This document shows, piece by piece, positions 12,030-22,880 of a DNA stretch of 64,000 nt (position 1 is its first letter; each line of letters begins with the position of its first letter). The position numbers and the translations under genes are program-made. Source of the stretch: Liopterus haemorrhoidalis (taxonomy: Eukaryota > Arthropoda > Insecta > Coleoptera > Dytiscidae); assembly GCA_963971575.1 (NCBI GenBank), contig OZ020618.1:34078731-34142730 (forward strand), in the 5' to 3' direction. The notes under the pieces are model-generated. The model was not told where the DNA came from and ran no database searches. It saw only the letters and a program-made list of their open reading frames with translations.

Positions 12030-12219
12030 CATGGGGGGCTAGCGCACTAAGAAAAAGGGCGCTGACGGGCTTGATAAGGGAAGGGGCGCCATTGCGAAGA
12101 TGAGGACCTTTTTTTTGCTCTTCACTTAAATTTTGAGAGGTAAAAACCTTGTTTTTATTTACCAAGGGCGCCAAAACACGGCTCTGCCCCTAGCGCAAGT
12201 TTTCCTTACTGCGGCTCTG
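12030..12219. mobile_element. hAT-like MITE, GCGGCTCTG type, left end missing
   Basis: The right part (TAGCGCAAGTTTTCCTTACT then GCGGCTCTG) and the body (AAGGGCGCCATTGCGAAG-like text, hairpin/poly(T) unit with GAGGACC) match the element at 20305-21583. The left terminal repeat CAGAGYCGCAGTAAGG is absent here. Open frames over this region are repeat shadows. Confidence 0.6.
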
Positions 12220-12664
12220 ACGATACTTGAGCTTTATTTGAAACACTTTAATACTATTTTCTCAAATAATCCAGAATATCAAAATCGTTTGTGAGGTTAT
12301 GAGCTAGCCTTGTTGAATTTTCTAATTCGTCGAAATTCACAACTTATCAAACTAACATAATAATAAAAAAAAAAAGAAACGGTTCAAAACTACAGCACCC
12401 TTTAATTATCTCCAATCAAACTGCTAATCTGCCGTTAGCAAAAAATAAATATCAGCAATAAATAGATGGTATAAAATATACTTTTAATAAGCTGTTATTT
12501 TTAGTTTTATTTTAAATGAAGCGCTGTGCTAATCGACGTACCTGGGACATCAGTTACTGCTATTTATTTAAATACCATTGCAACTAGCAGCAGTAGAAGT
12601 GAACACTGGACGTTCCGATAACGAAAAGGTCATCTAGCGAATAATATACACGTTATCCTGCGGC

Positions 12665-12700
12665 AAGGTCGGCTCTGTTCCGAACAGCCGACTTGCATGG
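12665..12700. repeat. GC-rich hairpin
   Basis: AAGGTCGGCT and AGCCGACTT with the inner CTGTT/AACAG form a stem-loop in apparently unique sequence. Confidence 0.4.
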
Positions 12701-13349
12701 GCGTCACATTCGTTAAAATCGATCAGATTATTTTGACTTATAAATTGATTGAAGATGCGTTCATGTAACGATAATCTTATATTGCCATGGTTGTTTATTG
12801 TTTATGTGACTTTTGATGTTTATGTGTCATATATCAAGTTGTTTATCATATTTTCAATGCATATTTTTGTTCTTACTGAACGATGTTGAAAATATTTACT
12901 TGGAAGGTAAAGTGATTTCTTAATTGATGGTTAATTGCCTTGATACATATAATTTTTGCTGCTCGTATATATTAAAAAGTTCTATCTTATTAATGGCGGG
13001 TTACTAAACAAGTTACGTGTTTTAACTCGAGTTAGTATGCTCTAAAATAACATACAAAAACATATCATTTTAATTTGAGTTAACTCGAGTTGAAACATTT
13101 AGCAGCAGACTATAAGTTTTATTAAATAACCAATTTATTTTTATAAATTTATAAAATAGAAACTAGCACTTATAGAAATAACCTGATTTCATATATTAAA
13201 TCATTATAATGATGAAGGACAATTTTTATAGCCGATTGTTTCACAACCTGAGGGTCGTAACCATTGAAGAGGCAAAGAACCATTTCAATATGTGACTGTG
13301 TTCAGTCATGCTGGTAGCACACATAATACTGGTTACTAGGTAGTATTAT
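12701..13349. other. AT-rich DNA, weak inverted repeats only
   Basis: Around 13025-13090 AACTCGAGTTA recurs in inverted orientation about 60 bp apart. Nothing else was recognised. Confidence 0.4.
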
Positions 13350-13648
13350 AGTCCGTTCAAACGCTAGAATGCAGTATTGCGCTTAAGGGAAATGGCAGCG
13401 GTGTTGCCATTACGTCATATGTCAATAAACCCAAAATATTATGCGGAATATTATGAGAGTTAATTTACAAAAATCAACTCCACAAACTTCAGGTAACACA
13501 GAACAAAAATGAATAACCATTTGTATAATACGGCGAAGACAACCTCGCCAAGAAAGAAAAGGATAGTGTTATTGCGAGAACCCATTAGAGAGTATGAAAA
13601 AGAACTACTCCATTTGCCCTATACTGCATTCTAACGTTTGAACGGACT
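13350..13648. mobile_element. TIR element (AGTCCGTTCAAACG)
   Basis: AGTCCGTTCAAACGCTAGAA at the left and CTAACGTTTGAACGGACT at the right are near-perfect inverted arms, extending through TGCAGTAT/ATACTGCA and CAAATGG-type sequence. The boundaries fall in TATA on both sides. The element is 299 bp and non-autonomous. Confidence 0.7.
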
Positions 13649-14629
13649 ATAGATAGCCGCGTAAATAAAAAGGTTGAGAATCGCTGATATTTTCAGAATC
13701 TATTGCTGTGTTTTGCAATTAGCTGTCACCGTTTGGTATCAGTTGTTCCTTTAGATATCGCATTGAACAAATCCTATACCTATAATTTTCTAGAATGGCT
13801 TATATTCCGTCTCATTGTGGGATAGTTCTCCCGTACTTCTTTGACCATGTTTTATTGAAATATTAAAATAAACAGTTTAGATTATGGTAAAAAAAAAATA
13901 TTTATACGATAAAAAGTCTTACTTATCTGTGTAGATAAGCACATAAAAATTATTTGTACATTTCTTTAAGTGGATTAAAAATTTAAATCTTTGCAAAATA
14001 TCTTAAGAGGCAAGATAGAAGAAGTTAAGAAAACAAGTAGATAACAAGTTGGCACTGTTGTCAAAATCAGCTGTTATTAACATGAAACAGCTGTACGCGT
14101 GTACAGTAAATAAAATACGAGAGATTTAGATATAAATACTTCATAGTATTTGCAACATTTACTGAAAATCCAATTTGGTGGTAGTATGATTGTTATAGAT
14201 GTTACTTGTCATGTACTAGAATCTAGAAAACGTAGTAGAATTTGGGTAATATCATAAGAATAAAGAAAATAGGTTGTAGTCAATCAGGATTGCAGCTGTG
14301 AACGCCTTTGATAGTGGTCGCGAAGAATACGAAGCTCAGTGGTCTACATTAAACAAGGAGCTCGCCTGTTTTTTTTTTTTTGTGGCGAGGTTTTGTGTCT
14401 TTTGATTCGATGTGCGTGTTTAAAAGGCGTACAATATATTAAGAACGTATCGGTGTATTGATGGTATATTTAATTTTGTTATTGGACAATAGTTGAATAC
14501 AGTATATTCTTTATTATTATTATTTTTTCGTTACAGATTGTTAAATTTCTATATATTATGTACTCTTGTGGTAAAACTAATTTATAGAATACAGCTTCTG
14601 AACTTCTTACTGAACATAAAAGAAATGTT

Positions 14630-15241
14630 TCTTCGTTTTAATCAAATGGTCTTATATGCGTTTTTGAAGTGGGTAATAAGTGAAATGTTTCAAGATTTTA
14701 GTTTTAGGTTATCCTCCCATGCCTCCCGAAATATTCATCTAATTGAAAAAATGCATAGAACAGAATTTGGTTTCTTATTATAAACAATATTTGTCATATA
14801 CGTTTTTGTTAAGTTAACTAAGGGAGATATTTCAAAAGATTGGTTTTAGGATGTCCCTCCGTAAACCCCAAAATATTTATCTAATTGAAAAAATGCAAAG
14901 AACAAATAAGATTTGTATTCGTATTATAAAAAATTTTGTTATACAGATTTTTTTGTTTAGTCAATAATAAGGGAGATTTTAAGTTTTTTAGTTAACAGCT
15001 TTAACCCCGAAACCTCCCGTGGAAAGAAAATTTTGAGATTCCGTTATAACGGAATCTCAAACATAGGCTATAGCCTATGTTTGAAATTGTTGTCTTTGCG
15101 TGAATCTCGTACAAACAGACAGACAGATAAATTGTTTTTTTTTTTTTGCTGATATCGTCTTAAATGATCTAAAACGTGTAGAAAAAATATAAGGCCGGAA
15201 AAATAAAAAAGCAGATTTAGTCTTCAATTTTATTAATATAG
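14630..15241 (-). mobile_element. Helitron-like repeat copy, minus strand
   Basis: Read on the minus strand, it begins CCTATATTAATAAAATT, followed by a CTGTCTGTCTGTTT stretch and then repeats of CTCCCTTATTATTG-like units with CATTTAGATGAATATTT-type spacers. This matches the plus-strand element at 30973-31949. The 3' CTAG terminus was not found in this copy. The open frame at 14493-14783 is a shadow. Confidence 0.5.
15033..15083. repeat. Two consecutive perfect palindromes
   Basis: A 28-bp perfect palindrome centred on CCGTTATAACGG (15033-15060) overlaps by three bases a 26-bp perfect palindrome centred on GGCTATAGCC (15058-15083). Together they could form a double cruciform within the Helitron-like copy. 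Confidence 0.8.
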
Positions 15242-15483
15242 GTACCTTGTACATCCCTGGAACGGAAATGATAATTTTTCTTTAATTCCCATTAAAACCA
15301 ATAAATTAAAATAATTAAAATAACCTAATAAATTGTATCGGTATTGTTGTTAACAGATATATATATATATATTTGCATTATTTTAAATGCACATTTGCCC
15401 CCCTTTTGTTTGTTGGCTTTAGCAGCTTTGGCTATTAACCAGGTAAATGCATATTATCTGATCCAAATTATTATCCTCTAGAA

Positions 15484-15771
15484 CAGTGTTTCTCAACATA
15501 AAACGCATCGCGTACCAGTAAAATATATAATTTTCTAACGCGGACCACTAATAATAATTGTTGGTTAATTTTTTGCAAGAAAACAATATTTAATGCGCTA
15601 CTAAATAAATTTATTTTATTTGTAGAAAATCACAAAGTTTACAGAAAATAAACAAAAAATAAATTATTTACATAAAAAATGTGCGTAAAAATTAACAACT
15701 GCAAGAAACACGTACAAAAATTTTCACGGACCACTAAAATTTTTCTGCGGACCACCTGTTGAGAAACACTG
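15484..15771. mobile_element. hAT MITE with perfect 8-bp duplication
   Basis: CAGTGTTTCTCAAC at the left and GTTGAGAAACACTG at the right are perfect terminal repeats, flanked by identical CTCTAGAA octamers (15476-15483, 15772-15779). The inner ends contain GCGGACCAC-type sequence. The 288-bp length, 8-bp duplication and CAGTG termini are diagnostic of hAT. Confidence 0.9.
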
Positions 15772-15779
15772 CTCTAGAA

Positions 15780-16800
15780 CCTGTACAATACTATTAAACA
15801 TTTTTCCCTTTTCTTCTTCAAACTGAGTGTTTTATTCACGTCGTCAGAAAAAAAAAAGAAGTAAAAATTTATTTACCAATATTAAATGTGAAAATTTGAA
15901 ATTTATGAATAATAATATCAAATTCATTAATTAGCTTATAGCTTAAATTAGAAATGTTTAGCAAGGTTAGTTGGGGTGTTTGATATTTTGTTGATTTCTT
16001 TCCATCAGAAAAGAATAGCATTGAAAATAATATGTCTTTGAAGAAATCTGTAAATAGAAATTTTATTTAAAAATGTGTTTTAAATATTTATAGTTACTCA
16101 AAACATACAATTATACTTTCATTGAAATATGAATTAATATCAATGAGTCACAATAAAGATGATTTCATTAGAACAGACAATATTAAAAATATACAAAACT
16201 GTTTGCTTGGGATGCAGTCAAGGTTAGGAAGTTTTGCAACTGTAGAATTAAACCTTGTTCTGTCAAATATTTTGATGCTATTCAATTATAGACTTGGCTG
16301 TTCAAGTAATTTTATGAATTAAAAATTAGTTGTGGTCAGGGTTATGCGATTGAATACTAATAATTTATTAGCATATGCACGCTATCAACACATTTAGAAA
16401 TGGATTGAGGTGAAACACCTATATACGGCATTCAATATTACTAAATATTTGTGATAAAATATCTGTTTCTCTATGTATACATTCATTTAATAGACTTCAG
16501 TTTAACAGAATCCAGAATGAATAAACAAATCTCGGAAAAAATCAATGGAAAAGTCCAAAGGACAAAATTGCAGAAATAAATACCAAGTAGTTGAATCAGA
16601 GTTTCTTTTCTGTTATTTATTTAACTTTGGTTGCTTCTTTCATGAGATTTTTTCCTGTAGTTTCCTTCACATTTTCCCTGTTGTTTTAACGCGTACTTGA
16701 AATAACAGTATTATAAAGAAACATGGTAGTTATATAAACAATTTATAAACAATGAGTTAAATAAAACTAGTATTAATCAGGTAAGAAGATTTAAGAATAA
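15780..16800. other. AT-rich non-coding DNA
   Basis: It contains a 66-codon open frame at 16122-16322 (+) with no recognisable motif. I do not call it a gene. Confidence 0.4.
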
Positions 16801-17090
16801 CCGCGGCACCGTGGTGAGATGGTTGTCTACGGAATACAGGCACGCGAGTTCAAATCCTCTCCACCTTCTTCGGACTTTTATCTTCCGATATTGTGCAATC
16901 AGCTCTGGGGAGTCAATACTCAGCCTCAAGTATTCAAACTTAAATGAGTACCTGTTTATACATGAATAATAGGACCGGTCGAAACTTCACCTTGGCCACG
17001 TGGGTTTCATGTGTATGGGCGGAGGTCTAGAAACGACTAGAATTTAGATGTTGGGAATCTATTATTGTTATTATTTAGTTATATTATTAA
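16801..17090 (+). mobile_element. tRNA-derived SINE, copy 1
   Basis: The head carries a box A-like segment (GTGGTGAGATGG) and box B (GAGTTCAAATCC). The family body follows (TCTTCCGATATTGTGCAATC, AGTCAATACTCAGCCTCAAG, AATGAGTACCTGTTTATAC), then TAGGACCGG and GGTCTAGAAACG, with a GGGAATCTATTATTGTTATT tail. It matches copies at 53.9 kb and elsewhere. Confidence 0.8.
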
Positions 17091-17145
17091 TAATAAGCGA
17101 TTTGGCAAAAACCCTTTCAAATGAACAGACCTAGTTTAATAGTAT

Positions 17146-17290
17146 TATTCCGAACACAGTTTGTTAACGTTAACAACATTTTAAAGTTTTAAAGTCTAAC
17201 GATGTTGTATATTGTAACATGTACTATAGTTTAACCTTTTAAGTTTACAGCGCTATAAAGTGAACTAGTTGTGTTCAGAATAACACCATT
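17146..17290. mobile_element. MITE, GTGTTATTCTGAACACA family
   Basis: TTCCGAACACAGTTTGTTAA at the left and CTAGTTGTGTTCAGAATAAC at the right are inverted arms enclosing a body with AACGATGTTGTATATTGTAAC. This is the most compact two-ended copy of the family. Confidence 0.6.
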
Positions 17291-17460
17291 AGATATGTAT
17301 GTTATACGTCGAAAACTATTATTTTGTTTTATTATTATTAATATTATTTTTTTATTGTTAAAATTTTTGTACAAAAGTTAAAAGTTTTTGGCTTGGCACT
17401 TTAAATAAATAAATAATAATAATAATAATAATATTTTTGATTATAAAACAATAATTATTG

Positions 17461-17640
17461 CTTATCAATACCTAGGTGGTACATAGGTCAGAGAAGGTTA
17501 ATTCTCCATTTTTATACATCCGGCACTACATGAAAACCACGTGGTCAGCTACAAGTAAGGTTCAGTTATATTACTCTGTATGATCAGGTATTCATTTTAA
17601 GTATTAAATACTGGAGGCTGAGTAGACCCCTGAGTCGTGA
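17461..17640 (-). mobile_element. SINE copy 2, tail half
   Basis: Reading the minus strand it has CGACTCAGGGGTCTACTCAG, AAAATGAATACCTGATC and a CCACCTAGGTATTG 3' end, followed by an ATT-rich microsatellite (17411-17433). Its head half lies at 17878-17990, separated by a LINE fragment. Confidence 0.65.
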
Positions 17641-17649
17641 CTTGTATAA

Positions 17650-17876
17650 CGTGAATTCTCTTTTCTGTACGTCTCTTAATTTAATTTTTGGCATTGCACA
17701 AGATTTCTTGCTGCGTACAACCGAAAATTCGCGCATCCGGTTTAACCGTTTGGAATGTCTATCTTCTAGGACGATTTCCCTTTACCTTGCTTTGAATAAT
17801 AAGCTGATTCAAGTTGTTATTTCGAGTTACGTGCCCAAAGTATTGGAGGATTCTTTTTTAGGCTATTGACAACGGT
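17650..17876 (-). pseudogene. LINE reverse-transcriptase C-terminal fragment
   Basis: The minus-strand frame reads YFGHVTRNNNLNQLIIQ then KVKGNRPRR, a stop, and TFQTVKPDAR. It matches the region just after the RT domain of many arthropod LINEs (FGHVxR...LxxxIxxGKVEGKRxRGRP). The fragment is truncated at both ends, has an in-frame stop, and separates the two halves of a SINE. Confidence 0.65.
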
Positions 17877-17877
17877 C

Positions 17878-17990
17878 TCGTTTGAATATTGATTGTTTCC
17901 ATTATACAATATCGGAAAGCGAATATTTCAAAGTAGAGGTTGGGATTTGAACCCACATATCTGTGCTCCGTAGGCAACCGTTTCACCCTC
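17878..17990 (-). mobile_element. SINE copy 2, head half
   Basis: The minus strand reads GGTGAAACGGTTGCCTACGG, box B GGGTTCAAATCC and TTTCCGATATTGTATAATGG, i.e. the tRNA-like head of the family. The body resumes beyond the LINE fragment at 17640. Confidence 0.6.
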
Positions 17991-18034
17991 CTATTTATTG
18001 AATGCCTCAAAGATGCATTATTAACAATAAGGAA

Positions 18035-18190
18035 CAAATTATGGCTGACATATATACCCCGTTTCTTTCTTTGATCACTTATCGGGTTGAAGTCCTCCAT
18101 CTTGATCTGTTAATTTTCAGGTCTTACCATGTGTCCTGTATACAATACTTTATAGATCTTCGGTTAGCTGATCGGCCGTTTCTTTACTAA
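18035..18190 (-). pseudogene. LINE C-terminal fragment
   Basis: The minus strand shows SADQLTEDL and, after a frame change, DLKINRSRWRTST. These correspond to the LINE C-terminal RWxDxIxxDL...WxxLAxDRSRWR region. Stops and frame breaks are present. The enclosing open frames at 17858-18100 and 18234-18524 are shadows. Confidence 0.5.
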
Positions 18191-19130
18191 TTTATATTTT
18201 CTCATTGAGCTTCAAGTTGTGTGCAATTACTAAATGAACAAGATTTACAAATTTATTAGCTTCGCATCCCCGTTCACCATTAACTTAAATTCCCACACGT
18301 TTTTGATTTACTTAGCATACTGGATTATGTCCTTATATTCTACACATAATCTAAACTATTTATCTGATCTGATGATACGAAAACTTGAAAAACTACTCAA
18401 TAAATTTAGATACATCCTTTCACGAGCTTGCAAATATTCCCACACTATACTTACTATTAAATTAAAACATTATCTATCAATTGAATGTAAGTCACCGAAA
18501 CAGGTGCTGCATCCTTTACCATAATAATTCTTCTAGCAGTCTTACCTTTAACTCCTAATATAGTCTGTATCCTTGCATTCCGTATTGTAATCCTTATAAT
18601 TACAGACAAAAGTTTCCGATTACGTAGATTGCTCACAAGTGGCTTTACAGCTGACCTACTTAATCTAGCGATTAGATTTTAGTTCATGATGAACTGGATT
18701 AAAGTGCAAGAATTAATTGTGTAAACAGCTGTACGATGGGTAATATATTACAAAATGGTTTTGCAAATTTTGACACTAATTAAAAACGAACATTTTATCT
18801 AAGATTTCTCTTAAATATGTCATGATCCTGAAGCGCCCATGTTCCTACAATTTTTTTACCAGAATTTTGTATTTCTTTCAGATGTTACTGATTTGAAAGT
18901 AAATCTCATTTAATTGACCAAAAATGTAATATTTTAATGCAGTTAAAACATTTTCGAACCTCTTTCATTTATTTGTTTTCGGAAGAATAACTAAAATAGG
19001 CAGAAGTCAATACCTTATTACCAGAATGAAGACTAGAGAGCGGAGTTTGTTAGGGCAACAATTTACGGCAAATAATCAAAAGGCCTTTATTGCATTTATT
19101 CCACACGACGTAAAAAATAAGCGCTGTATG
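18191..19130. other. AT-rich DNA, possibly further LINE remnant
   Basis: It adjoins a LINE fragment and may contain more of it, but I could not align any block to a known protein. A 96-codon plus-strand frame (18234-18524) has no motif. Confidence 0.35.
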
Positions 19131-19705
19131 GTGAGGACATTGCTAGGTCAGGCGGAATAAGTGCAATAAAAGCGGCAAATTATTAAACAATAGTATATTG
19201 TGCAACTAGCGCGGAATGCCATATATTCCGCACGAGAATGAAGTTGCAAATCAATTCAAGCAATTCAAAGTTTGCAAGCAAATCATTCGCAAATTATTAA
19301 ACAATAGTATATTGTACAACTAGAGCGGAATATGCATTCTGCGCGTGTTGCTCCACTATGCTTTTCCTCCGATTACCATTTTTCAATAAATAAATAATCA
19401 AGAAAAAGTACAAAAATATGGCTAACAGCCATTAATGCGCGCGCAGCCAATACGGGAATGAAAATTCTCGGAAATTGTACATGCGCATTGCTGTGAATTT
19501 ATTCTTTCCCGCACACCGCACGTGCGCATTGGGGCGCATTTATATTTTCCGCATCGCCTGCGCGCGCATGAGGGTAACATGCGATATTAAACTAATTTCC
19601 TGTCAACTAACAGTATCGAAATGAGACAGTTCCATAGTGGATGTAGGAAAATATTTTTCCCGCTTTTATTGCACCTATTCCGCCTGACCTAGCAATGTCC
19701 CTCAC
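19131..19705. mobile_element. Large-TIR element, GTGAGGACATTGCTAGGTCAG family
   Basis: The arms of about 46 bp read GTGAGGACATTGCTAGGTCA then GGCGGAATA and GCAATAAAAGCGG, mirrored at 19660-19705. The body has a direct repeat of about 45 bp (CAAATTATTAAACAATAGTA block) starting near 19175 and 19289, and a CpG-rich core with CGCGCGCAG and TGCGCATT motifs (19435-19575). Relatives are at 40.3-40.5 kb. Confidence 0.75.
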
Positions 19706-20457
19706 TTGCACACTGCTTATTAGAAGCACAGAACACATTAACAGAAGTGCCATCTCTGTGTCAAAATTTTGTTCAGCTTAAGTAACGCTAACTAGAGATC
19801 CACCACGTACTAAATTGAATGAAACCGCGAAATTTGAATGTACTCATATTTATCATTCCAAAAAAATTACAATTGATAAAACATGAATACATTTTCGGTT
19901 TACATAATATTTTAATACAATTCGAAATTGTAATAAAATTGTATATAAAACGAAAATGTATCCATGTTTAGTATTAAAAAGGGGTTATGGAGAAACACAT
20001 AATATAAAATTGAGCTTTTTATTGTCACTCGTACATATATAATAATAATAATAATCTAACATACATAATCATATAATAAGGTACATAAATAGCATAGTTC
20101 AGATGTCGGCAACCTTTATAAAGAAAAAAAGTATTTGCCAATATTTGCAATCAATCGAACATTTCAAATATCAAACATCACCAACAAAAGTAATAATTAT
20201 ACTATACATATAGTAAGTCTGATTTCAACTAATGGGCCAATATTTGCAACAAATATAATAAATATATGATTGATATCGAACATTTCAAATATTGAATATC
20301 AAATCAGAGTCGCAGTAAGGGGGGGGGGGCGGTGGGGGCGACGGCCCTGGGCGCATTAAGGAAAAGGGCGGACGGGCTTGACTAAGGGGTGCCATTGCGA
20401 AGGCGAGGACCTTTGTTTTTGCTCGTTACTTGGATTTTGGGAGATGAGGACCTTTTT

Positions 20458-21436
20458 TAGGGTTTTGTAGGTATGACCAAAAAACCCTTATATCGTCATT
20501 TTGTCGTCTGTCTGTCTGTCTGTTCGGTAAAAATTGTAGCCAGACGGCTAAAACTAGAGAGTTGAAATTTGGCATGCTTATACAACTCTTTGACCCGCAC
20601 ATAGGAAAAATACTAAAACATCTAAAACACATATCCCCCTAAAAATATAAACAAATATATGCTCATCGAAAAAAAAAATATTTTTTTACAATTCTGTGTA
20701 GGGTATCAAATGAAAGCCCTTGGTACGTGGATTAACGATCAAAATTTTATTTTTGCAAAATAAATAATTTTGAGGCGATTTTTGCCAAAATTGTGCAAAA
20801 AAATTTTTGTCCCACACCCTGTAGCCCAGATGGTTTAAACTAAAAATCTGAAAAAATTCTCAGTAATGTACATTGGTGTGAACCGGAATAGTACAACAGG
20901 AATTTTTGATCAGATTATGTTTTCGGAAAATAACGCATTTTTTGTGTTTTTAAGTAAAATATGTAATATATTTAATCCGCTATTTAACACAGTTAACGAG
21001 TGATCCTGTATAGCACAGTGGTAGCGTTGACGCTTAGTGAATTGAAACTACTGTAAGAAACTGTGTTCGAATCCCGTCATTTTTTATTTTTTCAGTTTTT
21101 TTTTGCATTTTCTAGTTATATTTTGGTAAATGTTGCATTTAATTTTTAAAAGCGTAAATTTAATAACCAGTGGGAAGTGTTGAAATTATAATTTAATTCT
21201 ATATTTGAAGGTATCAGAGGGCGAGGCTTATGATTTAAGCAACCAATGGAAGCCATAGGCGCAATTTTCAATATCTTAATGAACCTTGCGTTATAAAAAA
21301 AATACTGCACATATTTAGAAACTTAAATAATGGATTAGGCATTCGAATTAAAATTCATAAAAAAATATTTTGACATAAAATCTGTTTTGGCATCCCAAAT
21401 AATCATCACACAGTTAATAAATACCTGCGAAACCCT
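20458..21436. mobile_element. TIR element AGGGTTTYGYAGGTAT nested in the hAT copy
   Basis: It starts AGGGTTTTGTAGGTATGACC and ends ATACCTGCGAAACCCT, an imperfect inverted pair of about 15 bp. Next to the left end there is a GTCTGTCTGTCTGTTC tract and GAGAGTTGAAATTTGGCATG. This resembles the widespread insect AGGGTTCCGTA-type repeats of uncertain class. It interrupts the hAT element inside its GAGGACC unit. Confidence 0.55.
20998..21077 (+). repeat. tRNA-like sequence with A and B boxes
   Basis: Box A TAGCACAGTGG and box B GTTCGAATCCC sit about 45 bp apart, ideal for RNA polymerase III. The acceptor ends do not pair well, so this is a tRNA-derived (SINE-like) segment and not a functional tRNA. 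It lies inside the nested TIR element and has different wording from the main SINE family. Confidence 0.55.
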
Positions 21437-21959
21437 GAAATGTGTGAAAATTCACACTTCACATCATTTTTTTTTTTTTTTCTCATCACTTGAATTTTGG
21501 GAGGTGAGGACCTTGTTTTTATTTGCCAAGGGCGCCAAAACACGGCTCTGTCCCTAGCGCAAGTTTTCCTTACTGCGGCTCTGTTCAAATATCGATCATA
21601 ACAAAACAAAACAAAAAGTAAAATATACAATACATATAAGTTTGATTTCAGCTGATGGGCCAATATTCTAATTAATATATTATTGATCACTAAAAATCTT
21701 TGCACCACAGAACATTAAACACGCCACGTGCAAGTCGCATTCACAATAACTGCCATATTTAAATAGATAACATTTAAAATTCCAGTTTGTGGAGTATTTA
21801 GTGGTGGTGGGTGGCGAGGGGGTGTCCATCACAACTGCCTCCTGGTGGAAATTGTGGGCTATACTCATCAGGTAACCGCCACATGGTTTTGGCGGGGTTC
21901 GAAATTTTTGTATACCGATGACACAGGCGTGATTTGAAGCATGTCATCACCTTCGACTG

Positions 21960-22060
21960 TACATTTAACAAGGAGCTTGTGTCCTTGTTTTGTGGTGGAG
22001 GTACTGTATAGTATATTTAGTTTTGTTGTTGCACAATAGATGGATACACTGTTTTCAGTT
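21960..22060. repeat. Dispersed repeat shared with 14340-14510
   Basis: ACATTTAACAAGGAGCT, a T-rich tract and ATATTTAGTTTTGTTGTTGC with ATAGATGGATACA parallel ACATTAAACAAGGAGCT and ATATTTAATTTTGTTATTGG with ATAGTTGAATACA at 14.35-14.5 kb. A third echo occurs near 23020-23050. The class is unknown. Confidence 0.4.
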
Positions 22061-22439
22061 CAATTAAATATAAAATATTAGACTAATTAACGTGGCAGTT
22101 TTTAACTAATGATTTTGAACTTATTCACAAGGGAAATTTTCAAGTGAAACATATTCAAAAACAGTAACTATCCATGTAGTATTTTGAAATATGCAAATGA
22201 ATGTTAATTTTTCATTTTTAGACCCAATAATACCACTGCGCCTTTTTTGAAACCCACTAACTATGATTACCCCAGTGGTTTTCAAGCAGATGTAATTTCA
22301 TGTAAACTTAAGTTGGAACTGTAAGTTGCTAATCATAAGAATAAAAAGCATAGAAATTTCTTGCTTACGGTATCCCTATAAATGTATTAGAACCGTGATT
22401 ATAAAACTTACGTGGACCCCTTTTGACAATTTATTGTAC

Positions 22440-22475
22440 TTGCAGATCAGTCGCTCATTCCTAGGTGCGCGCCTG
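22440..22475. mobile_element. Solo hAT-like right end
   Basis: CCTAGGTGCGCGCCTG equals the terminus of the element at 29725-29932 (CAGGCGCGCACCTAGG). The other end was not found. Confidence 0.45.
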
Positions 22476-22681
22476 TTGCAGATTCATAACTAATAATTGT
22501 TAAGAGTCAAAAGAAAATTGAATTCAGTATAATTACGATTGTAAAATTAAAATACAAATAAGTAAGTTTAAAAAATTGTTTTAACATAAATAAAACAAAT
22601 ATGGTAATATATGGAGTGATATAATAGTATCAACCGCGGATCTCATTTACTCTTTCGAGAATTGTCAGTGGTCCCTGGATC

Positions 22682-22880
22682 CAGGCCCGACCAAAGGGGG
22701 GTGGGGGTAGCCGGGAAAATTCCCGGGGTTTTTGTGGCCCAGGGTCCTGCGCAGAGTGGTAGGAAGTGAGGACTTTTTTTTTTGCACATCACTTGTATTT
22801 TGGAAGTGAGGACCTTGTTTTTTTTTCTCATCACTTGTATTTTGGAAGTGAGGACCCCAAATGTCCTCTCGGCGGCCCTG
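22682..22880. mobile_element. hAT MITE with perfect CCTGGATC duplication
   Basis: CAGGCCCGACC at the left and GGCGGCCCTG at the right are bounded by identical octamers CCTGGATC (22674-22681, 22881-22888). The body carries two tandem hairpin/poly(T) units (TCACTTGTATTTTGGAAGTG, then GAGGACC plus a T run). The 199-bp element codes for nothing. Confidence 0.8.

Larger units (their letters stand above)
20305..21583. mobile_element. hAT-like MITE split by a nested insertion
   Basis: The left end CAGAGTCGCAGTAAGG and right end CCTTACTGCGGCTCTG are terminal inverted repeats. The element's own sequence occupies about 20305-20457 and 21437-21583. It contains a poly-G run, GGGCGCATTAAGG, two GAGGACC hairpin/poly(T) units and TAGCGCAAG. 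The flanking 8-mers are only loosely alike. It is related to the copy at 12030-12219. Confidence 0.65.

Noticed and set aside
11771..12174. 110- and 80-codon frames on opposite strands
   Set aside because: They overlap each other and extend into a hAT-like MITE, and they contain a long poly(T) run translated as Phe/Lys.
20998..21077. Functional tRNA gene
   Set aside because: A and B boxes are good but the acceptor stem does not pair, and it lies inside a transposable element; called a tRNA-like repeat instead.
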